Shown here: positions 25,756 to 37,498 of the stretch, piece after piece
Layout: the number at the start of each line of letters is the position of its first letter
How positions within the stretch are numbered: position 1 is the stretch's first letter
NCBI GenBank assembly: GCA_036429605.1
Contig: JAVFKD010000016.1
Coordinates: forward strand, 3,224,001-3,288,000
Direction: 5' to 3'
DNA from: Cladobotryum mycophilum
Taxonomy: Eukaryota; Ascomycota; Sordariomycetes; Hypocreales; Hypocreaceae
Length of the DNA: 64,000 nucleotides
Position numbers and translations under genes: made by a program
Notes under the pieces: generated by a model
Databases searched by the model: none
What the model was told of the DNA's origin: nothing
The model's input: the letters and a program-made list of their open reading frames with translations, nothing else

Positions 25756-28443
25756 TCATATCTCCTTGCACCACTTGGCCAACACCGTGCTCAGCTTCGT
25801 CGCCGCTGGAATCTCCTCCAATGCAACGTCCACCTTCCACATCTTCCCGTCCAGTCCCCCGTGCCCCTGAGTCCTGCTGCCAGCGCCTACGCCGCCCACC
25901 CCGGCGGGCACGAGCAGCCCCAAGGTAATGAGTCGCTCCCATGCTATCCCCGCCACGCCTCGGCTCCATACCCTGGCACTGCCGCCAACAGCAAGTAAAC
26001 CCGAGGTCGCGGACTGCACTCTCTGTCGTCCCACCAGTGAGCTGTACTCATCATAGGCCATGGCAAAGTTGACCGTGTCCGTATCGGCCACAATGTCCAG
26101 CCGAGCGGCTGCAATAAGAAGCCCGAGATCAAGATCCGACAGCGTCGACAGTAGCTGCAGCCGGGAATCCGGGGGTGTCAACGACGTCAATTCCGCGCTG
26201 GTCGCCGGTATGCTTAGATTAGGGTTGGTCGCCGAGACAATTGACAGCGGCAGAATCCACTCGTTGAAGAATGCCGACGGAGATTTCGTCGTGTAGTAGT
26301 GGTATTGTAATAGATCTTGAAACTGTCGCTGCTTGTAGAGATCCTAAACATTCAAGGTTAGGTTACGGGTTCAAAACATTACTTGGGGGCTTGGAAACAA
26401 ACCTCGATCTTGCGGGTCCAATACTTTTGGAACTCGCCATAGCCTTCCATGCGAACGTCGATGCCCTCATCTTCGGGATCGGCTTCCCCTAGCATCAACC
26501 CTTGTCGACAGATTTGCCAATACGCGGGTAAACTCCTAGGGAGCGATAGATAGATGTATCTGTGACTGAAGCGACTCTTGACTCTTTTTTCAAGCATCTC
26601 TACTACATCAAGACGAGTCGTGCAGCCCAACACCGCGATAGGCGCCTTTCGAGATTGGGCAATGTCAAAGAGGTTGTATAACAGTGTTTGCCTGGGGTGG
26701 GCGGCAAACATGTCAAACTCATCAATGATGAAAATCACGGATTGTGATGTGACTCCTTCATCGGTTCCTAGGATTTCAGAGGGATGTGATAACAAGGCCA
26801 GCAGAGACGCCATGGTATCCGCATAGTTGGACTATCCAGTCATTAGCATTAAGCTCATGGATCACGACGCATTCCCACTTACCCTGTTCAAGAGATCATC
26901 CTCCACATTCATCTCCTTTCCAAGCTGGCGCCAAATCTCCTTGAGCGCCAGCTTATCATCCGTATGAATAAAGCCATTCAACCGAACAATATAGAAATCC
27001 CGCGAATACACCCGTGTCAGGTCGCCAATAATGTTTTCCAACATCTGAAAACTGTCAGTGACAGCCAATTCCAAAATCACATAGTAACCTTACCGTCGTC
27101 TTTCCACAGCCCCTTGGCCCAATAAGCAGCATGGAATTTCCCTCGCCAGCCATGACGGTCTGTTCCACCAGCTGTTGCGCCTTTTCGTACGCCTCATCCT
27201 GTCCAAACATTCGGATCCTCCGCCGACCAGCACAGCGATCCAGGAGAACCCTTTGTAGAGACCGTAAATGATGATCCAGGTTGGGTATATCCGGGATTTC
27301 AACAGCAGGCACAGGGGGGCGCTCGCCACCATCAACTCTCCAGTCGACTTCTTTGGCGTATTCAACATGTCCTCCTGAGTACAAGACTTGCACAGCCATT
27401 CTCCCTCCGGAATCTCCGTCACCCCGTAACACTGCTGGTGAACCGCAAAGTCGCAATTATCGCACAGTATGATCTCGTTGGGTGCCTTGGAATCCGGTCG
27501 GGCGCATATAGCGCAAGTAATCTCGTCCGGCGCCTGTACCACCGGCTCGACCTGCTTGGGTTTTCGCCCGGGCTTTTTGGCGCTGACGCTTTTTGGGAGA
27601 TCCTCGAAGAAAACTTCACCGGCGCTTCCATTGAAGCTGACAGTCTTCTTTGGTTGAGGCCCCTTTTTCTTGGACGGCGACAGAATGCCTTTGGGCATGG
27701 GAGCTTTGCTGGTCGATGCCGCCAGGCGCATATTCAGGTCGAAGCTGCGGTGCTTCAGGGGACTTACCCCTGAAATTCTGTCGAGGAAAGCTCATCTGCC
27801 GTGGGGTCCAGATGGCCGTTGGTTAATGCCGCCACATTGAATCGCTTCACGGTTCGTGATTTCGACGGCGAGTCCTCCAGCGCGGTCCCCTCTGATTCCG
27901 CTGCCGTAGACGCATCCTCGACCTTTGGCTTCCGTCCTCTGCCCCTCCCCGGTCCTGTGGTCTTCTTTGTGCCAGGAGGTCTGCCAGGTTTGCCCGTCCC
28001 CCCTTTTTCGGCGATGGTGGCCGACCTGGCTCTCCTGTATCCCATTTCGTTCCCCTCAGAGCTGACAATTTTATCGCAGGACGAGCTTTAACGGGTGCAG
28101 GGGCGATGGTCGGTGGTTTGAGTATGGGAATCGATGCGCCATTGATGATAGGCTGTTGCTGGTCGTTGGATGACTTTTCGATTAGGGGTTCAGGCTGGGG
28201 TTCTGCAACAGGCGCCGCAACAGGTGCCGCAACAGGTTTTGGCTGCTGAGAACCGAAGCTAAGTACACCCGATATTGCAGACACAATGGCAGCACCTATC
28301 GCCCTCGGTGTCGAAGGCGAACCTGTATTTTCCTCATCGAGTTTGCGCTTCTTGAAGGACGCAGCGGTTGGGGTTGCGGCATCGTCAAAAGGTCCGTCAT
28401 CGAGTGCTCGTTTCCGGTTCCCTGGCGTGGCGACGAGTTCCAT
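25756..28443 (-). CDS. ORC4: origin recognition complex subunit 4 with AT-hooks and PHD finger
   Basis: Four exons: 28443-27094, 27044-26883, 26831-26403 and 26343-25756. The N-terminal part carries AT-hook-like cores (GEPGRPP, GKPGRPP, GRGRGRKPK, KKPGRKPK). A PHD finger lies at about residues 311-355, with the spacing C-x2-C ... C-x2-C ... H-x3-C ... C-x2-C. The ORC AAA+ part follows, with Walker A (GPRGCGKTT, broken by intron 1), Walker B (IIDEFD, about 540-545) and a GCTTRLD ... KRVKSRF sensor and arginine segment, then the winged-helix end. ORC marks replication origins. Exon 1 is interrupted by three one-base frame breaks (27998-28003, 27767-27770, 27314-27319). Adding one base at each restores a single frame and a total of 843 residues. 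Because ORC4 is essential in yeast, sequence error is the likely cause. Confidence 0.94.
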
Positions 28444-29203
28444 CTCCGGCCAGCGGAGACTTTGAAAGCAGTTGACCGTCGGTCAAGATGTATTAAAAAA
28501 AGAAGAAGATTGGTTATATTTAATGAGAGGGATCCTGCATGGCTCAATGACAGGACATGTGCATTGCTGTAAAGTCGCAAAAATTAGGGTTGTAATTACT
28601 GAGTGATTCCTTTTCAGGGTGGGCATACGAATTGGATTCGATACTGCATGTCAGCCAGTCGCGATAGTGGGATCAATCTCAACGCGTGTGGCGCGTGAAT
28701 GAACGCGTTAGCGCCTCTTGGTCGCCTGGAGCCACTGACCAGCCACTAATGAGCCACTGCCACTATAAGTCGGTTGCCTTGTAGTGAATGAACGAGGTGC
28801 TGTAAGTCATTAAACCTCAAAGGCGCCATGCATGAGAAGAGAACCAGGAGCCTTTGCATGTCTGAAAATGTTTACAATATTGCCGCATTATCTTTAGTCA
28901 AACCCCTAAACCATCTCTCCATTATAGATCTCTTTTGTTTTTTGAGGCTCTCCTTTGCTGACAAGTGTTATAGTTTCATAAACCGTTACCGTTACCGTTA
29001 CCGTTACCTAGTAGTAGCTAGCTACTATATCTAACAATGGAAGTCTAGTTGCCATCAACAACGAATCCATGGCATATATGGGGCTCTTGTTAAACTCAAA
29101 ATGCATCTCTATATAACGCCATAACTCCACAGTAAACATGCGTAGTTCCAGGATTTGTTTGCATACCTAAGGACCGAAGAAATCAGGTTATGAGTCTGCC
29201 GTT
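28444..29203. other. intergenic between ORC4 and a small + strand gene
   Basis: Divergent promoter region. The only distinct item is a CGTTAC hexanucleotide repeat of about four units at 28983-29008. No gene seen. Confidence 0.5.
28983..29008. repeat. CGTTAC hexanucleotide tandem repeat
   Basis: Four tandem 6-bp units. The unit resembles but does not equal the fungal telomere repeat (TTAGGG), so I do not call it telomeric. Confidence 0.8.
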
Positions 29204-29590
29204 ATGCCTCCCTTTTTCGAGGTCGACCTCACGGACGAGGATATCACATGGAGGGCAAAGGCATATAAAATATGGATACGCTCGTGGCAGCGCAAGCCAG
29301 TGGACAATGTGACGCCGACTATTCTGGATGTATTTGGGGACGCGAGTGACACGTGGGACACTATCAACAAGAAGCTCAAAGCACGTATTGCCCAAATGGT
29401 GCAGCAGGAGGAGGACAGGATGAAGGAACGAGAGGTGGTTGAACAGCAGAGGCGTCTCCGCCAGAGCACCGAGAGATACAACGCATATGCCCAGGCCCGC
29501 AATAAAATTACCATGTCCCGCAAGAAGACAGTAAAAGAGAGGAACAAGGCGAGGCTCCGGGAAGCCGATTCCGCATTGTCCACGATCTAA
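29204..29590 (+). CDS. small hypothetical protein, coiled-coil
   Basis: Single frame of 128 residues with a good start context. The first third is mixed and folded-looking (FEVDLTDEDITWRAKAYKIW), the rest is rich in Glu, Arg, Lys and Gln with heptad-like spacing and probably coiled-coil. The charge pattern and codon mix look more like coding DNA than the neighbouring open frames. I do not recognise a family. An opposing 88-codon frame (29853-29587) overlaps its last four bases and also has a mixed composition; it could be the end of another gene but I cannot connect it to upstream exons. Confidence 0.45.
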   Translation: MPPFFEVDLTDEDITWRAKAYKIWIRSWQRKPVDNVTPTILDVFGDASDTWDTINKKLKARIAQMVQQEEDRMKEREVVEQQRRLRQSTERYNAYAQARNKITMSRKKTVKERNKARLREADSALSTI

Positions 29591-32363
29591 GGCTGCCATC
29601 GCTCGGATGCGTCATGATGAGATGGACCCGATTCTGGAGGCGTTGGATCTGCCCTGTACAGGAAGTCGTAAAGAGAAGAGAAAATATCTCCATGCGGCTT
29701 TTCATTAGCCGTATTTTCCCCCCAGTAAGCCAGTTCATCGTCGAACAATCGGGCTCTTGTTCTGTATTCCGGTGCTGGGGCGCCTGAGAGTTGGACACCA
29801 ACGTAGCTCAACTCGAAAGATATAACTGGATTGGAAACATGGCTTCGAGTCATTCAGAGGCCTCCCTGTGACAATGAAGAAAGAAAAGGCTCATCTGGAC
29901 AAAAGCCATTGGATCTCGGAAGAATCCTGCGGAATAGCCACATCCTACGGATATGTACTCTGTAAACTTGCCCGTCCATCTCTTCAATTGCCTAATTCGG
30001 AAACCGTTGCGTCACTTGGGGAGAGAGGAGGCACAGTGTTCTTCTTGACTGGGCATCTCATAGCCCTAACCTAGACCCATAAGTTGTTTTGCCAGGGGCG
30101 TCATCAACGTCGGGTGTGATCCCGTAGCTACCGCCCTGAACCGGACGTTTCAAGTTGTTGTGAAAAGGCATTAGATGGATGTCATGAGCGGAGAAAGATG
30201 CTTCTTTGACGAGTTGGATGAACAAAATGAATATCACCAGTTTAGGAGATGACAAGTACTTGTAGTAGTATTTACAAGTTTATACGCCAATGATGCAAGG
30301 ACCTTCTGTCACGCAGCCAGCCTCCACAATCACATTCGCATTCATTGATTCATTCAGGGGTATTACTTGTTTGCCTGCATGCACCGAGGTGGATTGCACA
30401 GCCTCAAGCAAGCAAGCAAGCAAGCCAACCCAACCCAACCAACCTCTCTGTGTGTTTCTCCGGCATTTGGGTGCTTGAAGCCAACTTGACCAGGACCAGG
30501 TGTAAGCACGGCGAGTTTTCAGAGCGTGCATCTCATCTCGTCAGAGAGCATCGGCGATTGCAGTCAAGAACCAAAGTAAGCAAATGAACCCTATAATGGT
30601 GCTGACTTGCATGGCCTGGCACGACTCGAAAGAACAACCCTCCTCCAATCATGATACTTGTAATACTCTGTGTCTAATACTCGTAGGACTTCCCTCGAGC
30701 AAGGATGTCACAGAAATTATCGTTGGCGGAGATTGGGCTGCCCTCCAACTCTTCTCCGCGTCTCATCTGCCGGATTCCGAGACCCCATCCCAGTGGGAAA
30801 TCATTCACAATGTAACAAAAGAATCTGTTTTGCCTTCTCCGTATCGAGTGATACCCAGACAACGTGGGCTCTCCAAATCCATAGGGAGGGGGAGCTTGGG
30901 GCTATTGCGGTGTGTGCCGATTTCTGCCTTGGATCCCAAGCCAAACAGAAAAAAGAGAGACATTTTGGGATCTAGAAACGTCACCCCCAGGAAACAGCAA
31001 TGCAAGCCTGAATTTCACAGCCTCCCTGCGAGTGATGCCGAATTATCCGTGTTTGTATTTTTATTTTATTTATTTGTTTATTGTGAAACAAAACAAAAAT
31101 GAAAGAAAGAAGGAAATAAATAAAGAGGAGAGAAAAAAAACAAGGTGCATGCATGTATGCATGTATGTGTGACGTGACGATGCCCAACACCAAAACGATA
31201 AGCCGCTTGTGAAACCAATTTTCTCTCTCTCTCTCTTGTCTCTCAAAATCTTGTCATAATCATGATCCCTGGTTTTCGAAGGGTGGGCTCTTTTTAACCT
31301 TGATTACCTATCTAGATTGCCTCTGCCTCTCCCCCTCATCGTGGAATCTACCTTTTTCTGCTGTTCCTTATTAACCTGATTTGCACTAAGCTGACAGGAG
31401 CTGAACGAGGGTACATAGATGGCCTAATAAAGAGCCCCCCAGTAGTTGATTATAGAGTAAGCAGCCCTATAGATAGCACCTAGAGAAGGGGGGGCAGTTT
31501 AGGGGAGAGAGAGGTCCACGGGTTCTGTCCCGATCTGAAAGCTCCCCCGAATGGCCATCGTATCGAATCGAATCGGTTACTCTGTTGAGGACGATAGCAG
31601 AGTAGTAGGCAGAGATTACTTCCATTTTTTCACCTTGGACTTTTACCGTTAACCGAATGTATCACCATATGGAGCTTAGCCTGCCGTATTTTCCGGATTA
31701 GTCTTGATTATACGTGCGTGCGTCAAGACATTGAATCCAACAGCCACAGTCACATTGAGTCCAGAACGTCTTGTCTCTTTTTGTTCTGTCTCTCTGTCTG
31801 TCTGTCTGTCTCGCTCTCCCTCCTTCGTTATCGCAAGATCCATCCTACAAGTACCACCAAAAAAAGTAAATCAGCCCTGTGGCGGCCGCGGGGGGAGGGC
31901 CCAGCGATAAGTGTCAAATAATCGGGCATTCATGTGGAGCTAGAACACAACCTCACGACTTTTGCTACTGTGGGCATTTGGGGCCACCACACTCTTCTTT
32001 AATTCGTGAGGCGTTGTCCTTGCTTAGCGCAGCCGTCAGCCCGGGAGTCCGTTAATAGAAGCGAAGCCTCTTCTCCCCTCTGGGCCCTCCCCCTGTCAGA
32101 AATGGGAGAGAGAGAGAGCTCACTTTTGTTTTTTTTTGGGCTGGCGGAAGTTGGCGATGGCGTCGGACGCGACTGGGGGGTTGGTTGGAAAAGGATGTAA
32201 TACTATATGACCCTCTTGACATCCCCTTTTTTCTTTCACCCTTTTTTCTTCTTCTCTGTCCCAACGCTTTTCTCTCTTTCTCCTTTTCCTTATTCCCCTT
32301 TGTGTGTGTGTGCGTGTGTGTGTGTGTGTTTAGAGGTTTTTGCATACTGGAGGGAAAGCAGAG
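29591..32363. other. 2.8-kb intergenic region
   Basis: No gene I can support. There are short ATGC/TGCATG repeats near 31145, a CT run near 31230 and an AG/TC-rich leader just before the LtrA-like gene with a GT run at about 32302-32330. The 172-codon frame at 30584-31102 has no family resemblance and ends in low-complexity sequence. Confidence 0.5.
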
Positions 32364-34826
32364 ATGGAGCAGCACGATTATACAGAGCATCACCATCTCA
32401 GGGAGAAGCTCACCATCCTCAAGAGCCCCCTGGTCCCCCACAAGTCCGACCATCACCACCCTGGCTCGTCCGGAAACTCACTGCCGAACCTCGAGGACTT
32501 TGGAGAGCGAGATACACCAAATCTTCAAAGAGTGCGTCTTGTCTACTTTACTGTTTTTATTTTTATTTTTTATTTTTACCATTTTAATAGAGGGACGGGA
32601 GCTGCCTTTCATGCCCAGACTTTTCCACGTCTTTTTAATGCCCAATCTCGCTAACACGGGAACAACCCATCTTTAGCATGACGATGCGAGCACACTAGAG
32701 ACCTTTTTCGACCTCTTCTTCGCCGCCAACTACACAGTCTTTACTCACAACCAGTCCGTAACAAACCATTCCAGGTTCAAGGCCTATGTAGGGTACTTCT
32801 GGTTCGTATAAGCAGAGCAATTGATCAACCACAACCCATCCGCTAACTACTTCAGCCTCCTGTGGTTAACATGGTTCGTCACCACCCTCTACGACGTCCG
32901 CTTCGTCACAGACAGCATCTTCGAGCGCACCGCCAGGGCCGCCCAGCTCGGCGTCCTGGTGGGCTTCGCCGTCGTCGCCCCCAGCTTCGACCCTGACCAC
33001 CAGGAGGTCCCCACCATGAGGACAATGTCCATCATCCTCTGCATCTCCCGCGCCGTCCTGGCCATCGAGTACGGCAGCATCCTCTGGCACTGCCGCAAGT
33101 ACAAAAAGGCCCGCGTGCCGCTCTGGATCTCCGTCGCCATCAACGTCGCCGCCTCGGCCATCTACCTGGGCATCACCTTTCGCTTCCACCACACCAGGAG
33201 CCGCGTCTTCATGACGTGGTACTTTATCTCGGGCGCCGAGGCGGTGCTGACGCTGCTCATTTCCAACTTTTATGATATCCTGAGCTTCACCAAGACCCAT
33301 CTGATGAAGCGCATGAGTCTCTTGACCGTCCTGATCTTGGGTGACGGTACCATTTCCATTGCCGAGAACATTGTCGAAATCGTCGAGAAGCCTGGTCACT
33401 GGAGTAAGTCCCATCATACAGAGAACTACCCATCGCATATAAAACTGACGCATAGATAGACCCAACCATCATCGGCATCGTAACCGCCGCCACCGCCACC
33501 GTCTACTTTGTCTTCCTCATCTACTTTGACTGGATGAAGGTCTCCTACCTGCCCCCTGGCGCCAGCAGCTCTGGTCCATCCTCCACCTCCCCTTCAACCT
33601 CGCCCTCGTCCTCTTCATGGCCGGCTTCGAGCAGTTCATCATCTGGTCCAAGATCGTCGAGACCTTCAACCACCTGGGCTCCAACTGGATCCTCTGGGAC
33701 ATCCCCGCCCTCATGACCGCCACCACCGCCGAGGTGCAGAGGAACATCACCGATGTCACAAACGAGTTCTTCACCGAGTTCCACCCCAAATCCCCGGAAC
33801 TGATCGAGACGGTGAGGGAGGCCATCAAGAACATCACCCATCTGCCCAATACCCTGTGGCCCGAGCTGGCCAAGTTTGAGCAGACGGACAGCGAGGCCGT
33901 TTTCGGAAACGGCACGGCCGCCGAGTCTCTCCTCGAAATCGTCACCGTCATCCTGTCGTCCATGAGCAACGCCGTCTTTGAAACCTTTGAGATTGAAATG
34001 GGCGCCGAGATCAAGACCAAAGGAAGCGAAGGAAGCGAATCCACTGCAGGCGTAGTTCCCAATGCCAACGCCCAGTTCCAAATCAAAGTCCAGGCCAAGA
34101 CCTGGCAGCGCTACCGCCTTGTGGTAAGTACAGATACTATTACCCCCATCTATTTTGTTGGATCTCAGCTAATAGTTTCAACAGTTCGCATACGGCTACA
34201 TAGCTGCCGGCTCCGCCCTCATCCTCATGACCGTCCTCACCATCGTCTCCCGCATCCACCCCTGGAAGGTCTGGCCCCTCATCCGCACCATCATCTACAT
34301 CCTCCTCGGCATCGGCGTCGGCCTCGTCGCCATCCTCTTTTACCACCCCGACCAGGCGCTAGACTTCCTCTTCAGCTCCTGGGTTCTCCCGACAGTCACC
34401 TTCCTCTGGTTCGCCGTCCTCTGCATCACCCACATCGGCCACACCACCCCCTTGCTCTTCAAGAAGAAGAGCAACATGAACCTCCACCGAAATCTGTACA
34501 GGAGCAAGGGCTTCGACCGCGGAGACGGACCGTATCTGCAGGTCGGAGAGCCCCAGGGACCGTGGAATGATAGAGGAGAGCGGTCTCTTGACATGGAAAT
34601 GTCCCGTCACTCGAACACGGCCGCTGGATCGATCAGAGTTGTCGGTCAACAAGATGGATATCCGCAATCTTACGGTAGTCACTATTCTGAGACTGAGCCA
34701 GCTGAATGGGGAGGCCACACTGCACCACCGCGAGATTTGACTACGGGAGGAGACATTGCTGCCCAGCAGAGGTCGCTTCTGCATTATGGCGAGACGGAGT
34801 ATAGAGGTGCCGGCCAACACCACTAG
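32364..34826 (+). CDS. LtrA-like (low temperature requirement) multi-pass membrane protein
   Basis: Five exons: 32364-32531, 32677-32801, 32856-33403, 33460-34123, 34185-34826. The segment TLETFFDLFFAANYTVFT (about residues 62-79) is the hallmark of fungal and bacterial LtrA-domain proteins. About ten to eleven hydrophobic segments follow in two blocks, separated by a hydrophilic loop in exon 4 (about 34 kb) with several N-glycosylation motifs. The C-terminal tail is cytosolic-looking and polar. Intron 2 uses a GTTCGT donor; no better donor keeps the frame. A one-base break at 33552-33556, a run of five C, shifts the reading from FDWMKVSYL to QQLWSILHLPFNLA. With one more C the exons sum to 2148 nt, giving 715 residues. 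The function of fungal members is not established; transport or channel roles are guesses. Confidence 0.86.
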
Positions 34827-35014
34827 ATTCCAGAAAAAAACAGAAAAATAATTAGAAAGCATATTGCATTTGAGATGAACATGGAGTTTGGTTATGACAT
34901 CAGGAGTTAGAGCAAGTCATTCGTTGGATTTGATACCACTTATAGCTTTATACGCGTTAAATCTTGCATAGATGTAGAAGAATGATACATACTAGTTATA
35001 TATGAACGTAACAA

Positions 35015-36777
35015 TTACCTGCCACTTGCTACGTTCCAACCTGACCCATCCGCTCTGTTCTCCTCCCTGAGGGTGGACTTGGCTCTCCTCCGTCCATGAT
35101 AGACGCATAATCCCGTACCGCCACTCTTATGACGACTATTTGCTGGGCACATTGGACTACTTGGTAAGTGTTCCGGAACATCAAACTCGAATTTTCTAGC
35201 AGAACTATCGAGAATATTACGACCTCTCATGCGCTGGGGTTTTTGCTCCCACCATTCACGGGGTTGCGATGTCATGTTGTTGCCGTGAATACTGTAACGT
35301 GAACCGGAGCGAGTAGAGGATGCCGTTGTTCCAAACACAGTTTCTGTACCGTTTTGCAAGATCGGTGGTGTCATGGCAGTAAAGAAACCACGAGGCTTCC
35401 CATCGGCTGTATCTTCATCCATAGGCGGCGTGCTGACTCGTACTGCTTCCTGAAATTTGATATGACATGAGCATAGTCTCGAGGAACCAAAGGGCAAAAC
35501 TTACTCCTCCAGGAAATGGGTTGTTTCCAAACTGGAAGCTGTCTGCACACTAGTCAGCTTACAGGTTAAAATCACAATGGTGATACTGAGGCCACAGACT
35601 GGTATAACTCAACGAGGCCGTGGGCGTGCTGGGTGGACTTCGACCTCTGAGGACCGCCTTGATAGAACTGGAGATGTTAATGAATGAATCGCCTGATTCT
35701 CTTCGGTGCCATGGAGCCTTGCCGAAAATCTTGCGTGCGATTTTGGAGGCCCCTGAATCATCCCCGTACCATGTCTTGGTCTTACTGATATGCTGAGAAA
35801 ACAGAAAGCTGCGTGTTCCATCACCGGCGGATTGTACCCGTCTAAGGTCGTCCGAGATTGCTGGAAGATACTCATACTTTTGCTTTCTCTGAGACATGCT
35901 CCTTATTTCTATGCCTGGAATCAAAAGTGTATCCCCATGCTTCTTGTTCTTGAGCTTTGCCTCAATTTCTTTTTTGGCTTTCATATAAAGTGCTCTAGGA
36001 GAGAGCAAAGGGGTGTCGGGCGAGACTGTCTGAGTGGAAGTGTATGTGGTACTCTCTGGTGAAACGGATTCAGGGATATCATCCGACCAAACGCATCTTG
36101 AAGCCGGCGATACCAAGACGCTTTCGCTCGATTGATGGGACGTAGAAGACCTCAAGCCAGCAGCAGCAGCCGCGGCCGGGTGCTGCAGTGAAAATACGTG
36201 AGCAGATTCAGACAAATAGGGACTCCACACCTGAGGCTGCTCGTATCGCGATTGCGGTGCCGATATGGATGAATGTGAATGTGGAACTTCGTTTACTGCT
36301 TCTGACTCGCTAGCAGACTTTGTAGATCGCGAGCGCCATTTCCAGAACCGCGAGCCGGTGCTGCTCTTGCGAGGCAGGCTCGTGATGGCTCGTTCCGCCC
36401 AATACCCCTCGGGGAACCAGACCTACTCGTATCCTTCGCGAGGTGGGCGTGGCGGATCGACACCAAACGCTGTAACGGAAGAATCTCGTGGACCTCTACT
36501 CATGGCCGAATTTGCTGCTGAGCTTGTGTTTGTAAATGCACCGTCTTGCATTACCCTTTGCCAGGTACCAGGCCTGGGCGTTTCAGCTGCGTCGGCTGGA
36601 GGGCCCGCAAAGGAGAAGAATAAGAATGATGGATTCGACGAGGAATGGAACGGGAGATCAAAGTAGCTATCATGGTAGTGAGCATGTGTCATTGCCATGT
36701 AGGAAGCTTGCGTACTTGGGTTCCCTTGGAGCTGGAACATTACGTGTCATGTCTCTCCGAACCAAAGAGTTCGACAT
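35015..36777 (-). CDS. conserved-looking unknown protein with an in-frame TAG
   Basis: Proposed exons 36777-36716, 36666-35587, 35538-35505 and 35449-35015, all GT-AG, sum to 1611 nt (537 codons). The protein is basic and Ser-rich, with no domain I can name. It has poly-Ala (about 36160-36180), KAKKEIEAKLKNKKHGDTLL, a segment around IARKIFGKAPWHRR, and FQFGNNPFPGG near the C-terminal exons. Codon 102 (36425-36423) is TAG, between PPREGYE and VWFPEGYWAERAI. The same frame is open for 101 codons before it and over 300 after it, so the stop sits inside coding DNA. Trp (TGG) would fit there. An intron ending exactly at this TAG, with donor GTAATG near 36557, would also keep the frame. The first exon is less certain; a start at 36740 without that intron is possible. 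Function unknown. Confidence 0.72.
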
Positions 36778-37498
36778 GACAGGCTGGCAACCGAGCAGGG
36801 GATCAGAGAGAAAGAAGGTGAGAGTCGGTTAGCTGTTAGCAGAGCTGGGCCGGGGCGAGAGATAGAAGGCCTTTTGTAGAAGTGCCCCTGAAAGGGCTCG
36901 GCAGATCGAGAGATAAATAACTAAAGGCCAAAGGGGAAAAGAAGAAGAGGGAGGATAAGGTAAAGATGCTGGCACGCCCTCTTTGGGTCATATAGGAAAT
37001 ATTCCAGGGTGATCGAATCGAGTGACGGCTTTAATTATAGTAGAATGCTTAGGCTGCAAGTTGATTTGAAGGGCAGGTGATATTGAGCTTTCTTGAAATT
37101 AGATGGATTGGTGTTTTGAGCGTGAACTCCACTGCCTTCCATTTCAGGCCATGTTTGCCTTGAACATGTTATCGTTACTAATCATCAACCCTTAATCACG
37201 GAAGGCACATCATTGATCACTTCTTTCATGCGTCACGCAAGTTTCGACTCTTTATCACTTTTTTATGTTGTACACTAAATGATCTCAACATATTGACAGT
37301 CTGTCTATTGCCATTGGATATCGATCAAACCGTGCGGTGCATCATGCGTCCGTTGTAATTTTGTTTTTCTCCTCATCTCTTTCACAACTTCATGTTACTC
37401 CCATTCTTTTCCACCCGAAACGCCAAACGCCATGCATATCTTCATTAACCGTGGGCCGACATCATTTTATGACAGCTCTTCATATGCCGTTCTTATTC
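36778..37498. other. intergenic, promoter of the unknown gene and 3' side of ENP1
   Basis: No gene seen. The right part is AT-richer and probably holds the ENP1 3' untranslated region. Confidence 0.5.

Noticed and set aside
27314..28003. Programmed ribosomal frameshifting in ORC4
   Set aside because: The same one-base defect at G/C runs occurs in seven unrelated genes and three times in ORC4 alone; a technical cause is far simpler.
28983..29008. CGTTAC repeat as interstitial telomere
   Set aside because: The unit is not TTAGGG and only about four copies are present.
32866..33465. 199-codon minus-strand frame opposite the LtrA-like gene
   Set aside because: Antisense image of a GC-rich exon; the + strand shows the family motifs and splice sites.
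36426..36557. Intron ending at the in-frame TAG of the unknown gene as the preferred model
   Set aside because: Not excluded, but it has no clear branch site or pyrimidine tract, its 132 nt are fully open in frame, and it would remove the PPRPPREGYE part that reads on smoothly. Kept as an alternative only.
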